Notes: generated from the sequence alone by a model not told the origin. DNA of 63,290 bases from Eubacterium minutum ATCC 700079 (GCA_003433295.1 CP016202.1:332421-395710), one strand, 5' to 3'. Numbered from the stretch's first letter, positions 36,248 through 46,492 are shown. Translations and numbers: made by a program.

Positions 36248-37756
36248 CTATCTCACTTTTACACTCTTAACTTTTGACCATTTTCCGTACGTTCTGCCGC
36301 CGCCGTTTTTTGCATATGCACGTACCTTGAACGCGTACTTTCCTGATTTGAGTTTTCTGACCTTAAGTCTGTTGGCGGTTATGGTTTTATTCTTCCACTT
36401 TTTAGCCTTGTTTGCCTTATATGCGATGACATAACCCCCGGCGTTACCGACTTTTTTCCAGCTCAGCTTTGCAACGTGCTTTTTAATCCTGATCTTGAAA
36501 TTCTGCACTTTTGCAAGCGAAACGATTTTCTTAACGACATCTTTAAGCAATGTCGGGGTTTCCGTTTTCGGCGCAACTTGCTTATTCTGCCCGGAGGGAG
36601 CAGGTTTTGGGGTTTCTGTGCCAGCCTCCGCATCGCTGAGTTTTCCATACGTGAATACATATGGTGTAAGTACCCTTGTCTCAAAGCTGATCCATTCGCC
36701 GTCGGAGGTGAATTTCAATTCCGTCGCCTTGCCTTTATCGTCAAGGGTGTAAAGAGCGGTGGGAACGTTCCTATTGTTCACCGAGTTGCGGATAAATACC
36801 TTTATATCCTTCTTCAATACAACTTCTTTATTGTTTTCGTCAAGTAATGCAAGGTTCTCAAATCCCCACTTTGAAACACTCGTATATTTTCTGTCGAATT
36901 TCTTGTTTTCAAGATGCACCTTGCTTACATCAGAAACCGCATCCTTCGGAAGTACAACGCTTCCGCCGAGTACACCTTTCTCCGTGAACAGCTGTACAAA
37001 ATCCTCATGCGTTACGGATTGAACCACGATGCTTCTTACATCCTTGGCTTTGACTCCTTCGATATCGATATAGCGAATACCCGATTCCGGAAGTTCTTCA
37101 TCAAAATATTCAGGGGTTTTGAATTTGACTTCTTTTCCGTTGACCAGGACCTTTTTTATCTTCTTCATCCAAGCCTCATCGTCCGCCCATTTGGCACCTC
37201 TCACCAGTTGTATAAAAGGTGATCTATCATCCCTTTCCGCAAGAGTATGGTAAGGTCCTACAGGTTTCTTGTCCGCAACATCCTCCTCCGGCTTTTCTTC
37301 ACCGGCGGCAGGGGTAAAGTTTTCTGATTCAAGTCTTTTGCCTTTCCAAACTACGTCGTAGTATCCCTTGGCCTTTATGACGTACTCCGCTTCCGCATCA
37401 TATTTGGTTTCCATAACGATTTCAGAGTCTTCAGGAACAAAATCCGAATAGTCATCATACGCGAATTTTACATTTTCACCGTTTTTCGTAACCGAAATTA
37501 CATTTTTAAGCCATGTGTTGTACGTATTCCAGTCAGCGCCGTTTTTAAGCACTGTCTTTGTTTTAGTGGGAACTTCATCTACGGCCAGTGATACGATGTC
37601 ATCAATCTTTTTGATGTCGCTCTTATCTTCTTTCAATGCAACGATCCGTGTCTTGTCCTTTGTCGATGCAAAGACCGAACCCACCGGCATTGCGGATACT
37701 GCCATCGCAAGCGCGACGGAAATCCCCAACACTTTACCGAACATTCTTTTTTTCAT
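36248..37756 (-). CDS. Secreted protein with two HID-like domains and a C-terminal Fn3-like tail
   Basis: A 502-residue exported protein with a Sec signal peptide ending near SVFAS (about residue 31). Two related segments (about 70-145 and 185-255) share a W-x-W-like start and V-x-VNG-x-x-VKF pattern (NGADWNTYNTWLKNVISV; GAKWADDEAWMKKIKKVLV). They resemble the hemoglobin-interacting domain (HID) of clostridial surface proteins; this is a weak match by eye. A Pro-rich linker (about 385-405) leads to a basic Fn3-like module ending RTYGKWSKVKSVKVR. There is no LPXTG or SLH. The same tail type ends two large proteins near the right edge. It has a strong promoter and its own terminator. Function unknown. 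Confidence 0.75.
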   Translation of the reverse strand: MKKRMFGKVLGISVALAMAVSAMPVGSVFASTKDKTRIVALKEDKSDIKKIDDIVSLAVDEVPTKTKTVLKNGADWNTYNTWLKNVISVTKNGENVKFAYDDYSDFVPEDSEIVMETKYDAEAEYVIKAKGYYDVVWKGKRLESENFTPAAGEEKPEEDVADKKPVGPYHTLAERDDRSPFIQLVRGAKWADDEAWMKKIKKVLVNGKEVKFKTPEYFDEELPESGIRYIDIEGVKAKDVRSIVVQSVTHEDFVQLFTEKGVLGGSVVLPKDAVSDVSKVHLENKKFDRKYTSVSKWGFENLALLDENNKEVVLKKDIKVFIRNSVNNRNVPTALYTLDDKGKATELKFTSDGEWISFETRVLTPYVFTYGKLSDAEAGTETPKPAPSGQNKQVAPKTETPTLLKDVVKKIVSLAKVQNFKIRIKKHVAKLSWKKVGNAGGYVIAYKANKAKKWKNKTITANRLKVRKLKSGKYAFKVRAYAKNGGGRTYGKWSKVKSVKVR

Positions 37757-37794
37757 ACTGTATCCTCCTGATATTCATTTTTTATACAGTGATT

Positions 37795-37823
37795 AGTATA
37801 AGCTAACGCATGAACCTTTGCAA
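37795..37823 (-). promoter_or_regulatory. Promoter of the HID/Fn3 surface-protein gene
   Basis: TTGCAA (37823-37818) and TATACT (37800-37795) with a 17-bp spacer on the minus strand; AGGAGG follows before the ATG. Confidence 0.8.
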
Positions 37824-37948
37824 GAGGAAATTAACGGACTGGTGTATTGCATTAAATCAATTGTAATTAATAAAACCCGAGTTCGCGCCTCTACTCAATT
37901 TCCGCGAATGAGCCGACGTACCGTCCGAGGGCGCAATGACACAAAAAA

Positions 37949-37967
37949 GACAGGCCGAACGCCTGTC
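37949..37967 (-). terminator. rpmF terminator
   Basis: GACAGGC/GCCTGTC pair around a 5-base loop, followed on the minus strand by TTTTTTG. Confidence 0.85.
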
Positions 37968-38005
37968 TTCGTCTTGAACTTATTATTCTCCGTTACGTTA
38001 TGCTC

Positions 38006-38206
38006 CTATGCTTCAGCGCTTACGTCCTGAGCATCGCTTATAACGCTCTTTCCATCGTAGTAGTTGCAATTAGGGCATACTCTATGTGGAAGTTTTGGCT
38101 GATGACACTGCGGACAAATCGAAAGCCCGGGTGCCGTCATCTTCATATTGACTGATTTTCTCTTATCTCTCCTGGCTTTGGATGTTTTCCTCTTTGGAAC
38201 TGCCAT
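38006..38206 (-). CDS. rpmF: 50S ribosomal protein L32
   Basis: A 66-residue L32. It begins [17 protein letters not shown] and has a zinc-ribbon [17 protein letters not shown], so this is the Zn-binding (C+) form. AGGAGG lies before the ATG. In most Bacillota a DUF177/YceD gene lies between ackA and rpmF, and plsX follows; here neither is present, rpmF has its own promoter and terminator, and a surface-protein gene follows. Confidence 0.97.
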   Translation of the reverse strand: MAVPKRKTSKARRDKRKSVNMKMTAPGLSICPQCHQPKLPHRVCPNCNYYDGKSVISDAQDVSAEA

Positions 38207-38275
38207 GGTCTACACCTCCTCGTAAAAAGTCTTGTAACAAACTGTATTTTTGCGTATTTTTTCGTCAACTGTTAT

Positions 38276-38304
38276 AGTATATACGTTGAAATACACTATG
38301 TCAA
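38276..38304 (-). promoter_or_regulatory. rpmF promoter
   Basis: A perfect TTGACA (38304-38299) and TATACT (38281-38276) with a 17-bp spacer on the minus strand. Confidence 0.87.
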
Positions 38305-38444
38305 CCTCTCAAAATACTTTTTATTTTGCGAAGCGCAACGTTTCCTCGTTTCTCCCGTGAAACCCCTGCACTCCACCGATTCGCGAGCCGGCGGATCAGC
38401 AAAGTATAAGGATAAAACAGCGGCTGCGGAACAATTTAGCCTCA

Positions 38445-39644
38445 CTACCCTCTCTTTACAAGTTCGTCGGTTTCGCGCGCAATAACCAGTTCTTCGTTCG
38501 CAGGTATGAGCATGACTTTGACCTTTGAGTCATCTGCGGAAAGCATCGCCTGCTTGCCTCTGACCTTGTTCTTTTCTTTGTCCAGCTTTATGCCCAGATT
38601 GCCCATATTTGCGCATATAAGATCTCTCATATATGCGTCGTTTTCGCCTACGCCGCCTGTGAATACGATTGCGTCAACTCCGTTCATTTCGGCGATGTAT
38701 GCGCCTATGTAGAAGCGAACCCTGTGAGCAAATATCTTGAGTGCAAGTTCGGCTCTCTTGTTGCCCTCTTCCATCGCGGATTCAAGGTCGCGGAAGTCGC
38801 TGGAAACCCCGGATATGCCCAAAACGCCCGATTCTTTGTTAAGGATATCGGTGACCTTATCAAGATCGACGCCCAGTTTTTCCGCAAGAAGCGTAACGAT
38901 GGACGGATCGAGATCGCCGCACCGGGTCCCCATTACAAGACCCTCAAGAGGTGTGAATCCCATGGACGTTTCAACACTTCTGCCGTGTTTGATGGCAGAT
39001 ACGGAAGCACCGTTTCCGAGGTGGCATGTGATAAGTTTCAAATCGTTTACGTCTATATTGAGCATCTCTGAGGCTTCTATCGCCATGTACTTATGAGAAG
39101 TTCCGTGGAAACCGTATTTACGTATCCTGTGTTTTTCATACATCTCGTACGGTATCGCGTAGAGATAAGCTTCCGGGCGCATAGTCTGGTGGAACGCCGT
39201 ATCAAAGACGCCTACCATAGGAACTCCCGGCATCAGTTTCTGACAAGCTCTTACTCCTGCCAGATTAGGCGGGTTGTGAAGAGGCGCAAGTTCGGCGCAT
39301 TCTTCAAGAGCCGCGATGACATCATCTGAAATTATGACTGAATTGGCGTATTTCTCACCTGCGTGAACCACTCTGTGTCCCACGGCTTTAATTTCTTTGA
39401 GATCCTTGATTGCACCGTGTTCAGGATCCGTCAAAGCGTCCATTACATGCCCGATAGCAATATTATGCTCATCCATCGGTGTCTTGAGAACGTACTTTTC
39501 TTTCCCTATGGTTTCATGGGTTATCACGGAACCGTCTATACCGATTCTTTCAACCAGACCTTTGGCGAGCAAAGTTTCCGTGGTCATCTCAAGCAACTGA
39601 TACTTGAGCGATGAACTTCCGCAGTTTATGACTAATACTAACAT
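38445..39644 (-). CDS. ackA: Acetate kinase
   Basis: A 399-residue enzyme, full length, making ATP from acetyl phosphate in fermentation. It has the N-terminal [15 protein letters not shown] phosphate loop, [11 protein letters not shown], the catalytic-Asp region [12 protein letters not shown] (about 148-159), [12 protein letters not shown], and [13 protein letters not shown]. No phosphotransacetylase gene is in the window. GGAGG precedes the ATG. The substrate level is presumably fed by acetyl-CoA fermentation. Confidence 0.97.
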   Translation of the reverse strand: MLVLVINCGSSSLKYQLLEMTTETLLAKGLVERIGIDGSVITHETIGKEKYVLKTPMDEHNIAIGHVMDALTDPEHGAIKDLKEIKAVGHRVVHAGEKYANSVIISDDVIAALEECAELAPLHNPPNLAGVRACQKLMPGVPMVGVFDTAFHQTMRPEAYLYAIPYEMYEKHRIRKYGFHGTSHKYMAIEASEMLNIDVNDLKLITCHLGNGASVSAIKHGRSVETSMGFTPLEGLVMGTRCGDLDPSIVTLLAEKLGVDLDKVTDILNKESGVLGISGVSSDFRDLESAMEEGNKRAELALKIFAHRVRFYIGAYIAEMNGVDAIVFTGGVGENDAYMRDLICANMGNLGIKLDKEKNKVRGKQAMLSADDSKVKVMLIPANEELVIARETDELVKRG

Positions 39645-39673
39645 ATTTCCTCCATTTCACATTACTGTCAGTT

Positions 39674-40795
39674 CTATAAATTCATGCCCTTTACAAAGGG
39701 CTTTTTAATATAATCAGAGCAACCGTAGAGGTTGTTCTCGGTTATCAGATTGTAAATATCCGAAGCCAAGATATCCTTTTTTATCGTCGCCGATATTTCG
39801 GGATATTCATCAAGTTCCCTGTTGATGTTTGTAATGATGGGTACGGTGTTGCACCCGATCTTCTTGACTTTTTTCAGGAAAGCCGCACCGGTCCTGTCGA
39901 TTGCAAGGATGCGAATATAACTTTTCGCCACTCTGACGTCATCTCCCGTAATCCCGAGAAGAATATGCGTAAGCAGACGTGAAATTCTCGTTCTCGTATA
40001 AGCCTTTGATTTCATGGCATCAATGAGCTGTTCGGTATTTTTCGCGAATCTTATCTCCTTTTTCAACTTATTGACAAGACCTCTGTCCGCGGCAGATATT
40101 TTCTCAAGATCGCACTCACGCATGCGAAAAATCTCCGCTGCCGCCATCTTAAAATAATTGCGGTCCATATTGTCGAAGAAAGCCGCATTTTCTTTACGAA
40201 GTCTGCTTCGATGCATGCTTCCCGTCTCATGGTACGAATCTCCTCTTCTGATTACGGTGGCGGGCCTTATGTTCCGCAGACATTTTATATATTCCAATGC
40301 CAGAATATTGTTCGGTTCACGCAGTATATCCAGTTCCCCGGGTTCGAGATGCGCCTCCAGAAAAGACTCCCTGGCCTTCGGATACGATACTCCCCGCCGC
40401 AGAGATTCATTGGCGGCGACATTGATTTCCTCCTCATATTCGGCAAGGCAACCGGCAATCTTCACGAGCTTTCCGGTATCGCCCGACTCACTTCCGAAAA
40501 ATAAGGTGTCTATGCATCCAAATCCCTCAAGCACATCGACCGCGCCCTTCGCAAAAAACTCGGCACTGTTGCACGCGTAGACCGTAGGCAACTCAACGAC
40601 AACGTTTACGCCGTTTTTCACGGCGGTTTCCGCTCTGCTCCACTTATCGGCGGACGCCGGTTCGCCCCTCTGCGTAAAATTGCCGCTCATAACCGAAACG
40701 ATTACAGCAGCATCCGCTTTTTCGACTATATACTCATGTCCACTGTGGAAAGGGTTGAACTCCGCAACAATCCCCACGGTTTCTGCTGTGGTCAC
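39674..40795 (-). CDS. tmcAL: tRNA(Met) cytidine acetate ligase
   Basis: A 373-residue protein of the YlbM/TmcAL family, which acetylates the wobble cytidine of elongator tRNA-Met using acetate and ATP. The nucleotidyltransferase motif is GIVAEFNPFHSGHEYIV (HxGH-type), followed by SGNFTQRGEPASADKWSRAE. The start is GTG, two bases after the preceding stop. It sits beside ackA; both use acetate. Confidence 0.92.
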   Translation of the reverse strand: MTTAETVGIVAEFNPFHSGHEYIVEKADAAVIVSVMSGNFTQRGEPASADKWSRAETAVKNGVNVVVELPTVYACNSAEFFAKGAVDVLEGFGCIDTLFFGSESGDTGKLVKIAGCLAEYEEEINVAANESLRRGVSYPKARESFLEAHLEPGELDILREPNNILALEYIKCLRNIRPATVIRRGDSYHETGSMHRSRLRKENAAFFDNMDRNYFKMAAAEIFRMRECDLEKISAADRGLVNKLKKEIRFAKNTEQLIDAMKSKAYTRTRISRLLTHILLGITGDDVRVAKSYIRILAIDRTGAAFLKKVKKIGCNTVPIITNINRELDEYPEISATIKKDILASDIYNLITENNLYGCSDYIKKPFVKGMNL

Positions 40796-40797
40796 TT

Positions 40798-41349
40798 TTA
40801 TTCGTCCTTGTCTTCATAGAGCCACTCTTCACCGTTTTTCGTGCGTGAAGCAAGCTGTTTCAACTCGGCTCTGTTCTTCTCCAGTACATCGTTGGTACTC
40901 TCAAATGTCTTCGCCATATAATTAAACAGTTCATTAAGGTATTTGCCGTTGAGCTCTTCGAACTTTGACTGCATGTCAAACAGAGTGTCGTCAAGGTAAT
41001 CGTACGTCTTAAGTTTGAGCATCGTGGAAAATTCCTGCGCGTTTTTCTGTATGTCATCGGCTTTTTTCTGTGCCTTGAGAACTATCTCGTGCTCATCTAC
41101 CAGATAATCGGCATGCTTTTTGGCCTCAATCTGAATCTTCTCGTATTCCTGTTTGGCCTCGGAAAGGATATTGTTTTTTTGTTCCTTTATCCATTTTGCC
41201 TGCTGCACATCGTCGGGCAGACTTTGTCTGATCTCCTTTACGATTTCCCGCAATTCGTTTCCGTCGACCATTATTTTGTTGGTCAAAGGTACGGCTGAAG
41301 ATGTTTCCACAATTTCTTCGATTTCGTCCAGTAAATCCAGTACCGTCAT
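40798..41349 (-). CDS. Coiled-coil protein, function unknown
   Basis: A 183-residue, highly charged soluble protein. Residues about 50-110 are predicted as continuous helix with heptad-like spacing (KWIKEQKNNILSEAKQEYEK and neighbours). It resembles proteins labelled ATPase or V-type ATPase subunit-like, found next to coaD in Clostridia, and more loosely DivIVA-like coiled coils; no catalytic motif is seen. The ATG at 41349 follows AAAGGAG; a longer start at 41412 lies inside coaD. It lies between coaD and tmcAL, 2 bases before tmcAL. Confidence 0.8.
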   Translation of the reverse strand: MTVLDLLDEIEEIVETSSAVPLTNKIMVDGNELREIVKEIRQSLPDDVQQAKWIKEQKNNILSEAKQEYEKIQIEAKKHADYLVDEHEIVLKAQKKADDIQKNAQEFSTMLKLKTYDYLDDTLFDMQSKFEELNGKYLNELFNYMAKTFESTNDVLEKNRAELKQLASRTKNGEEWLYEDKDE

Positions 41350-41408
41350 TCTTTTCTCCTTTTTACTTACACAGACAAGACGGACAGACATATTCTGCCG
41401 CTCGTATT

Positions 41409-41888
41409 TCACGCAAACTTATTCTTTATCTCTTCTAAAATCTTGTCCGGGACCAGTCCCTCGACCGATCCGTTCAAAGATACGACTTCCTTAATCATAC
41501 TCGAACTTATAAAGGAATACTCGGGGCTTGTCATGAGAAACACCGACTCCACTCCGGGATTGAAAAGCCTGGCATTCATCTGTGCCATCTGAATTTCATA
41601 CTCGAAGTCGGTAGTGGCTCTCAGCCCTCTTACCACCGCATCGAAGCTGTTATCGTTGACATAATGCGCCAAAAGCCCTTGAAAACAATCGACACGTACA
41701 TTTCTAATGTCTCTCACCACGTCTTCGATCATGGAGACTCTCTCCTCTTTGGTGAACAAAGGTGATTTTGAGGGGTTTACAATAACTCCTACGACAAGTT
41801 CACTGAACATCTTCGACGCTCTCGTTATTATGTCCAAATGTCCGTTGGTCATAGGATCGAAGGAACCTGTGTACAAAGCCCGGGTCAT
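41409..41888 (-). CDS. coaD: Phosphopantetheine adenylyltransferase
   Basis: A 159-residue PPAT, the penultimate enzyme of CoA synthesis. It has the T/HxGH nucleotidyltransferase motif in YTGSFDPMTNGHLDII, VVRGLRATTDFEYEIQMAQMN, and TSPEYSFISSSMIKE near the C-terminus. The length is typical. The start overlaps the rsmD stop by 4 bp. Confidence 0.97.
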   Translation of the reverse strand: MTRALYTGSFDPMTNGHLDIITRASKMFSELVVGVIVNPSKSPLFTKEERVSMIEDVVRDIRNVRVDCFQGLLAHYVNDNSFDAVVRGLRATTDFEYEIQMAQMNARLFNPGVESVFLMTSPEYSFISSSMIKEVVSLNGSVEGLVPDKILEEIKNKFA

Positions 41889-42469
41889 ATGATTTCCTCC
41901 CGCAAAAGTTCTCCCGATTCAAGTTTCCGATCGAGCCTGTAAATGCTGACGGTCGTCTTTCCGTATCGTTTTTCTCTAACTTTAGCGATACCGCCGACTC
42001 TATCCGGTACTTTATCGTGAGAAGCGTGTTCTGCTAATATTATACCGTTTAAAGTCAATAAATCAAGCCGTTCTATCAGTTCCAGACATTTTTCGTATAA
42101 TCCGGCTCTGTATGGGGGATCTAAGAGAAAAACGTCAACTTTCTCGACTATTTTCGACAAGCTGCGAACAAAATCCCCGTGCATAATTATAGACCGATCG
42201 CCGGCATTGCAGTGCGCCACATTATCCTTCACAATTGCTATGCTTTCCCTGCTGATGTCGCAGAAATAGCAGCGTTTGGCGCCTCTCGACAATGCTTCCA
42301 GCCCAAGGCTGCCGGTGCCGGAAAACAGATCGCAGAAAATTTTATCATATGTTTCATTCATCAGCAAGTTAAAGATGGATTCCTTTACCTTGTCGGATGT
42401 GGGCCTTATTGTGTCACCTTTAGGCGTTTTCAACTTTCTTCCGCGATATTCTCCCGTAATTATTCTCAT
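41885..42469 (-). CDS. rsmD: 16S rRNA (guanine966-N2)-methyltransferase
   Basis: A 194-residue methyltransferase. It begins MRIITGEYRGRKLKTPKG, typical of RsmD. SAM-binding motif I is FCDLFSGTGSLGLEALSRGA and the catalytic motif is LLDPPY (DPPY, the N6/N2-MTase type). The ATG at 42469 has GGAGGG upstream; a TTG 18 bases earlier contains that site and is rejected. It is coupled to coaD. Confidence 0.95.
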   Translation of the reverse strand: MRIITGEYRGRKLKTPKGDTIRPTSDKVKESIFNLLMNETYDKIFCDLFSGTGSLGLEALSRGAKRCYFCDISRESIAIVKDNVAHCNAGDRSIIMHGDFVRSLSKIVEKVDVFLLDPPYRAGLYEKCLELIERLDLLTLNGIILAEHASHDKVPDRVGGIAKVREKRYGKTTVSIYRLDRKLESGELLREEII

Positions 42470-42595
42470 TTTACAACAGCCCTCCAAAACCTGTTTGCCA
42501 TATACCTATTATGGCTTACCGATCGTAATAACCCGCAAAACCTGTGTTTTCCGTTCACCGGACATGCTCCCTCCGTGCGATGTCCGCCCACCGGT

Positions 42596-44638
42596 TTACA
42601 ATTCAATCTTTATATCTTCGCCGAACATCTTTTCAACCCTTCTTCTGAGTTCCGCATGTCTTTCTTCTTTTAACGCCGGATCCGCTTTCAAAATGTCCGA
42701 AGCGGCTTCTTTTGCCTTATTCAGCACATCGCCGTGCCGCACTATGTCCGCCAGATGCATCTCGGGGAGCCCGTGCTGTTTCGTGCCGAAAATCTCTCCC
42801 GGGCCGCGAAGGCGCAAATCCTCTTCCGCTATGTCAAAGCCGCTCGAACTCCCGCACATTATGTCGATGCGTTCTTTCGCAACGGGCGTTTCCCTGTCCA
42901 GAATCAGATAACAGTAGGACTCATCCCCGCCTCGTCCGACTCTTCCCCGCAGCTGATGAAGCTGTGCAAGACCAAACCTTTCACAGTTTTCTATTACCAT
43001 AACGGTTGCATTGGGAACATTTATTCCTATTTCTATAACGACCGTAGCAACGAGAACCTGCGTTTCGCCGCCTGCAAATCCACTCATTACCTCGTCTTTC
43101 TCTTCGGAGGTAAGAGCTCCGTGAAGCAGTGCCACCGAATAATCCTTGTAGAATTCTTTCAGCTCCTCGTATACACTCTCCGCCGACCGGGCTTCTATGG
43201 TATCTGAATCACGTATCATCGGAACAACGACGTATGCCTGATGTCCTTTGTCAAGTTCCCTCTTTACCCTGCGATAAATTCCTTCTCGCCCACTTCCGGA
43301 GCATGAAACGGTATTTACCGGTTTTCTTCCTGCCGGCATTGTGTCGATGACCGATATATCAAGTTCACCGTAAAGCACGACCGCAAGCGTTCTGGGAATC
43401 GGTGTCGCCGTCATGACCATTACATTCGGCTGCCTGCCTTTTTCGGAAAGTTTATGGCGCTGTTCGACCCCGAAGCGATGCTGCTCATCCGTCACCACAA
43501 GCCCCGGCTTTTCAAGTTCAACGTCGTGCCGAATCAGGGAATGTGTGCCGACTATTATGGCAATCCTGCCGTTTTTCAGGCGTTCCCGTACCTCGTCCTT
43601 TTCTTTCCGCTTCATGCTTCCGACGAGAAGTCCGACTTCAATACCGTATTCGCTGAAATCTTCTTTGAGGGTCTCGTAATGCTGCTTGGCAAGTATCTCG
43701 GTGGGGGCCATCATTGCGGCCTGGTACCCCGATCTGACAGTCGCGAACATCGCCGTTTCGGCAACCACGGTTTTTCCCGACCCGACATCTCCCTGCACAA
43801 GCCGGTTCATCGGTCTTTTGCTCTCAAGATCCGCGGCGACTTCTCTCCACGTCTTCTCCTGCCCCGCCGTAAGAGAGAATTTAAGTCCTGCCTGAAATTC
43901 TTCGGTCGATCGTGTGTCTATGACGGCTCCGTCTTTTTCCTCCGCAATGCCCTTTTTAATATACAGAAGACCTGCCTGCAGGATAAGAAGTTCTTCAAAA
44001 ATAAGGCGAAACTTTGCGGCAAGCACCTGCCTCGGTCCTTCCGGGAAGTGAATGTTTCTGAGTGCAAACCCGACGTCTGCTATCTTATGCTTTGCAACTA
44101 TGTCGTCGGGAATCCACTCAGGCAAGTTATCCAAAAGCGGAAAAATCTGTTTCTGATACTTCCTTATCTCTTTTTGAGAAACTCCGTGAATACCGGCATA
44201 TACCGGCAAAACACCGCGTTCATCCTCTTTGCTTCCCTCCGCGCATGCCTGAGGATTTATCATCTGCGGTTTTCCTCTATTGGTCGTCACCCTGCCGAAA
44301 AAAGTATATTTACGGTTCAGCTTGAATGTTTCCGCAAGATACCTGCTGTTGAAATAAACTATCTCTACGACGCCGCTGTCGTCCTGAACGAGGAAAGAAA
44401 CGGGACTGTTTTTACGGTAGTACCTTCCCGCATATCTTTTAGAAAATATATTTCCACAAATAAATGCATCTTTCCCCGGCACGATTTCCGCAATCGGCAT
44501 CACATTGCGCCTGTCCTCATACTTTTTCGGAAAAAACGACACCAAATCCTCGAGAGTTCCGATATCGCGTTTTTGAAAAGCTTCCCGTTTTTTCGGGCCT
44601 ACTCCTTTCAAAGACTTAATGTCGTCGCCGAGGTTCAT
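42596..44638 (-). CDS. recG: ATP-dependent DNA helicase RecG
   Basis: A 680-residue RecG, the normal length, which reverses stalled forks and branch-migrates junctions. The N-terminal wedge/OB domain ([33 protein letters not shown]) is followed by the SF2 motor with Walker [12 protein letters not shown] (about 285-295) and the DEQH box [14 protein letters not shown]. Motif VI is [10 protein letters not shown]. The ATG at 44638 was chosen because it gives the family N-terminus; an earlier ATG at 44686 lies inside the preceding gene. The ribosome site is weak, so coupling to the upstream gene is likely. Confidence 0.96.
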   Translation of the reverse strand: MNLGDDIKSLKGVGPKKREAFQKRDIGTLEDLVSFFPKKYEDRRNVMPIAEIVPGKDAFICGNIFSKRYAGRYYRKNSPVSFLVQDDSGVVEIVYFNSRYLAETFKLNRKYTFFGRVTTNRGKPQMINPQACAEGSKEDERGVLPVYAGIHGVSQKEIRKYQKQIFPLLDNLPEWIPDDIVAKHKIADVGFALRNIHFPEGPRQVLAAKFRLIFEELLILQAGLLYIKKGIAEEKDGAVIDTRSTEEFQAGLKFSLTAGQEKTWREVAADLESKRPMNRLVQGDVGSGKTVVAETAMFATVRSGYQAAMMAPTEILAKQHYETLKEDFSEYGIEVGLLVGSMKRKEKDEVRERLKNGRIAIIVGTHSLIRHDVELEKPGLVVTDEQHRFGVEQRHKLSEKGRQPNVMVMTATPIPRTLAVVLYGELDISVIDTMPAGRKPVNTVSCSGSGREGIYRRVKRELDKGHQAYVVVPMIRDSDTIEARSAESVYEELKEFYKDYSVALLHGALTSEEKDEVMSGFAGGETQVLVATVVIEIGINVPNATVMVIENCERFGLAQLHQLRGRVGRGGDESYCYLILDRETPVAKERIDIMCGSSSGFDIAEEDLRLRGPGEIFGTKQHGLPEMHLADIVRHGDVLNKAKEAASDILKADPALKEERHAELRRRVEKMFGEDIKIEL

Positions 44639-44657
44639 TCCCGCACCGCCGCCTGAT

Positions 44658-45086
44658 TCAATTTGACGTCCTGAACTGCTTTTCATATCTGTGCACTACT
44701 TTTATATTTCTTTTGGCCTTGCGCTTGGATTTCACTCCCGCGATGTTGATGGTCATTTCAAGATGCCCGCATTCAAAACTATCCATCATGCTTTCGGCAA
44801 TGTTGTCCGCCAATTTCTTTGTCAGCAGTCTTATGCTCGTTCCAAACCGGATTATTACGCTAAACTCCACGTACATCCCGCCTTCGTCGTCCACCTTTGA
44901 GGAAATATACATCGCAAACTCGCTGTCGTTGAATCCCGGCACGATGCCGATCTGCCTGCCTCTCGGAGTCGCAGGCCATATTTTTTCATCGCATTCCGGA
45001 ATCTTCATGGCGCGATATATTATGCGGGCGATCAGCGTGTTCGGCACATGTATCACTCCAAGCCCGTTTCTCTTTTCCATGCGCAT
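44658..45086 (-). CDS. Asp23/Gls24-like envelope stress protein
   Basis: A 142-residue protein. Its layout is like Asp23/YloU: an N-terminal [17 protein letters not shown], a short alpha-beta core, and a C-terminal hydrophobic strand ([20 protein letters not shown]). The N-terminal Gly-x-Ile-x-x-Pro pattern is close to the family GVVEIS. Synteny supports this: yloU-type genes lie between rpmB and recG in Bacillota. The usual fakA (yloV) is missing between it and recG. GGAGG lies 7 bases before the ATG. The family call is moderate. Confidence 0.65.
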   Translation of the reverse strand: MRMEKRNGLGVIHVPNTLIARIIYRAMKIPECDEKIWPATPRGRQIGIVPGFNDSEFAMYISSKVDDEGGMYVEFSVIIRFGTSIRLLTKKLADNIAESMMDSFECGHLEMTINIAGVKSKRKAKRNIKVVHRYEKQFRTSN

Positions 45087-45089
45087 AGT

Positions 45090-46412
45090 TTAACCTCCGA
45101 GACAAAAACTCCTGTTCTTAAACACTATGTTTCCCATTGCACGCGAAAAGATCATCTCCGTGAGCATCAAATCCTTGAGTTTCATGTATTCACCGGTCCT
45201 GTGGCGCATATCCGGCACTCCATCCATGCTCGGTCCGAACACTACGGTATTCGGAACTATCTGCGCATATGTACTTACCGTATTTACGCCAAACTCACAC
45301 GGTTTTCTCATCACGTTTCCGTAAGCCTCCCTGAGTTCGCCTATAAAAGGGAGTCCCTTGCTCGCGACGGACGGCTGCCTTGACGCGATTCGCTCCACTC
45401 TCACAGCCTCATTTTTGAAAAATTTTCTTATGGTCTTTATGATATACACATCCGTCGTATCCACCGTATAATGACAATTAATATTTACAAACAGGCGATC
45501 TTTCTTGCAGAAGATTCCTGTGGGCGCCACCCTGTTTTCTCCCCAGACATCCCTGAACTCATTAGGCATGGATGCAATCCCGATCGGCAGACCTTTGCCG
45601 TCTTCAAATCCGTATGCCATTCTCTGCAAAACTCTGTATATCGTATCCTCTTGCATCTCCGCCTTTGCACGTCTTTTTAATCTCGCAAGGGCTTCGGTCA
45701 TTTCAAATATGGCATTTTCCGCCTCCATGGGTTCGGAAGCGTGACCCGCTTTCCCGCGAGTCGCAAATACCCGTCCGTCCCTAAGCTTTATTTTACAAAG
45801 ATCCGGAACGGTCTCGGTGCCGTTGCCCGCTTTTATATCGACAATCTGCATACACTCCTCGTCCATCGGAAAAGAGAGAAGCAAATCAAGTGTTCCAAGT
45901 TCCAAATTGCAGATTTTAAACTTACCGTCCGGTGTAAAGCTGTACGACGGCGCCGGGTTTTCAAGTAAATACTCCCGCATGTCGCCGCCGCCGGACTTCT
46001 GCTGAGTCCCGATGATCATTCTTATCTTCTTGTTCATCGCAACACGGTGTTTTTTAGATGCATTGACAACGTCCCGCATCGCAAAAAGCGCCGCAATGGC
46101 GGGGCCTTTGTCGTCCACCATGCCTCGACCGTAAATTTTGCCGCCGCCCATTACGGGGCTGAACGGATCGGTTTCCCATTGCGATATGTCACCGGGATGA
46201 GCAACATCGACGTGGGTCAGAACTCCAAGCGTTTCCTGCCCCTCTCCTATCTCTATGTATCCTACTTTTCCGTCTGCGGCTCTGCCCGTCTTGAACCCGA
46301 AATCGTTTCCGACCTCCAATAAAAAATCGAGAGCCCTTTTACACTCTTTTTCATTACCGGATATACTCGGTATTCTCAAAAGTTCCGACAGCGATTCTAT
46401 AAGCCCATACAT
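45090..46412 (-). CDS. M20-family dipeptidase homologue lacking the catalytic Glu pair
   Basis: A 440-residue Sapep/PepV-like protein. Metal ligands His67-x-Asp69 (LTHVDVAHPGD), Asp100/Asp101 (GMVDDKGP), the lid-domain His in GKAGHASEPMEAE, and a C-terminal His in MRHRTGEYM are present. Where active relatives have GT-D-E-E-S-G, with the general-base Glu and the bridging Glu, this protein has GT-Q137-Q138-K139-S-G. The codons CAG-CAG-AAG are clear. Catalysis as in PepV seems unlikely. The ATG at 46412 follows GGAGG. It is three bases from the Asp23-like gene, whose ribosome site lies in its last codons, so both are co-translated. Confidence 0.82.
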   Translation of the reverse strand: MYGLIESLSELLRIPSISGNEKECKRALDFLLEVGNDFGFKTGRAADGKVGYIEIGEGQETLGVLTHVDVAHPGDISQWETDPFSPVMGGGKIYGRGMVDDKGPAIAALFAMRDVVNASKKHRVAMNKKIRMIIGTQQKSGGGDMREYLLENPAPSYSFTPDGKFKICNLELGTLDLLLSFPMDEECMQIVDIKAGNGTETVPDLCKIKLRDGRVFATRGKAGHASEPMEAENAIFEMTEALARLKRRAKAEMQEDTIYRVLQRMAYGFEDGKGLPIGIASMPNEFRDVWGENRVAPTGIFCKKDRLFVNINCHYTVDTTDVYIIKTIRKFFKNEAVRVERIASRQPSVASKGLPFIGELREAYGNVMRKPCEFGVNTVSTYAQIVPNTVVFGPSMDGVPDMRHRTGEYMKLKDLMLTEMIFSRAMGNIVFKNRSFCLGG

Positions 46413-46492
46413 CGTCTTTCCTCCCGCGACACATACATGAAAAAAATGCCACACTGAAAATTCAGCATGGCGGAAAATACATCAATCTAAAA

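Noticed and set aside
43454-44656. 400-codon plus-strand open frame inside recG
   Set aside because: Entirely antisense to RecG with intact helicase motifs; no ribosome site or family resemblance.
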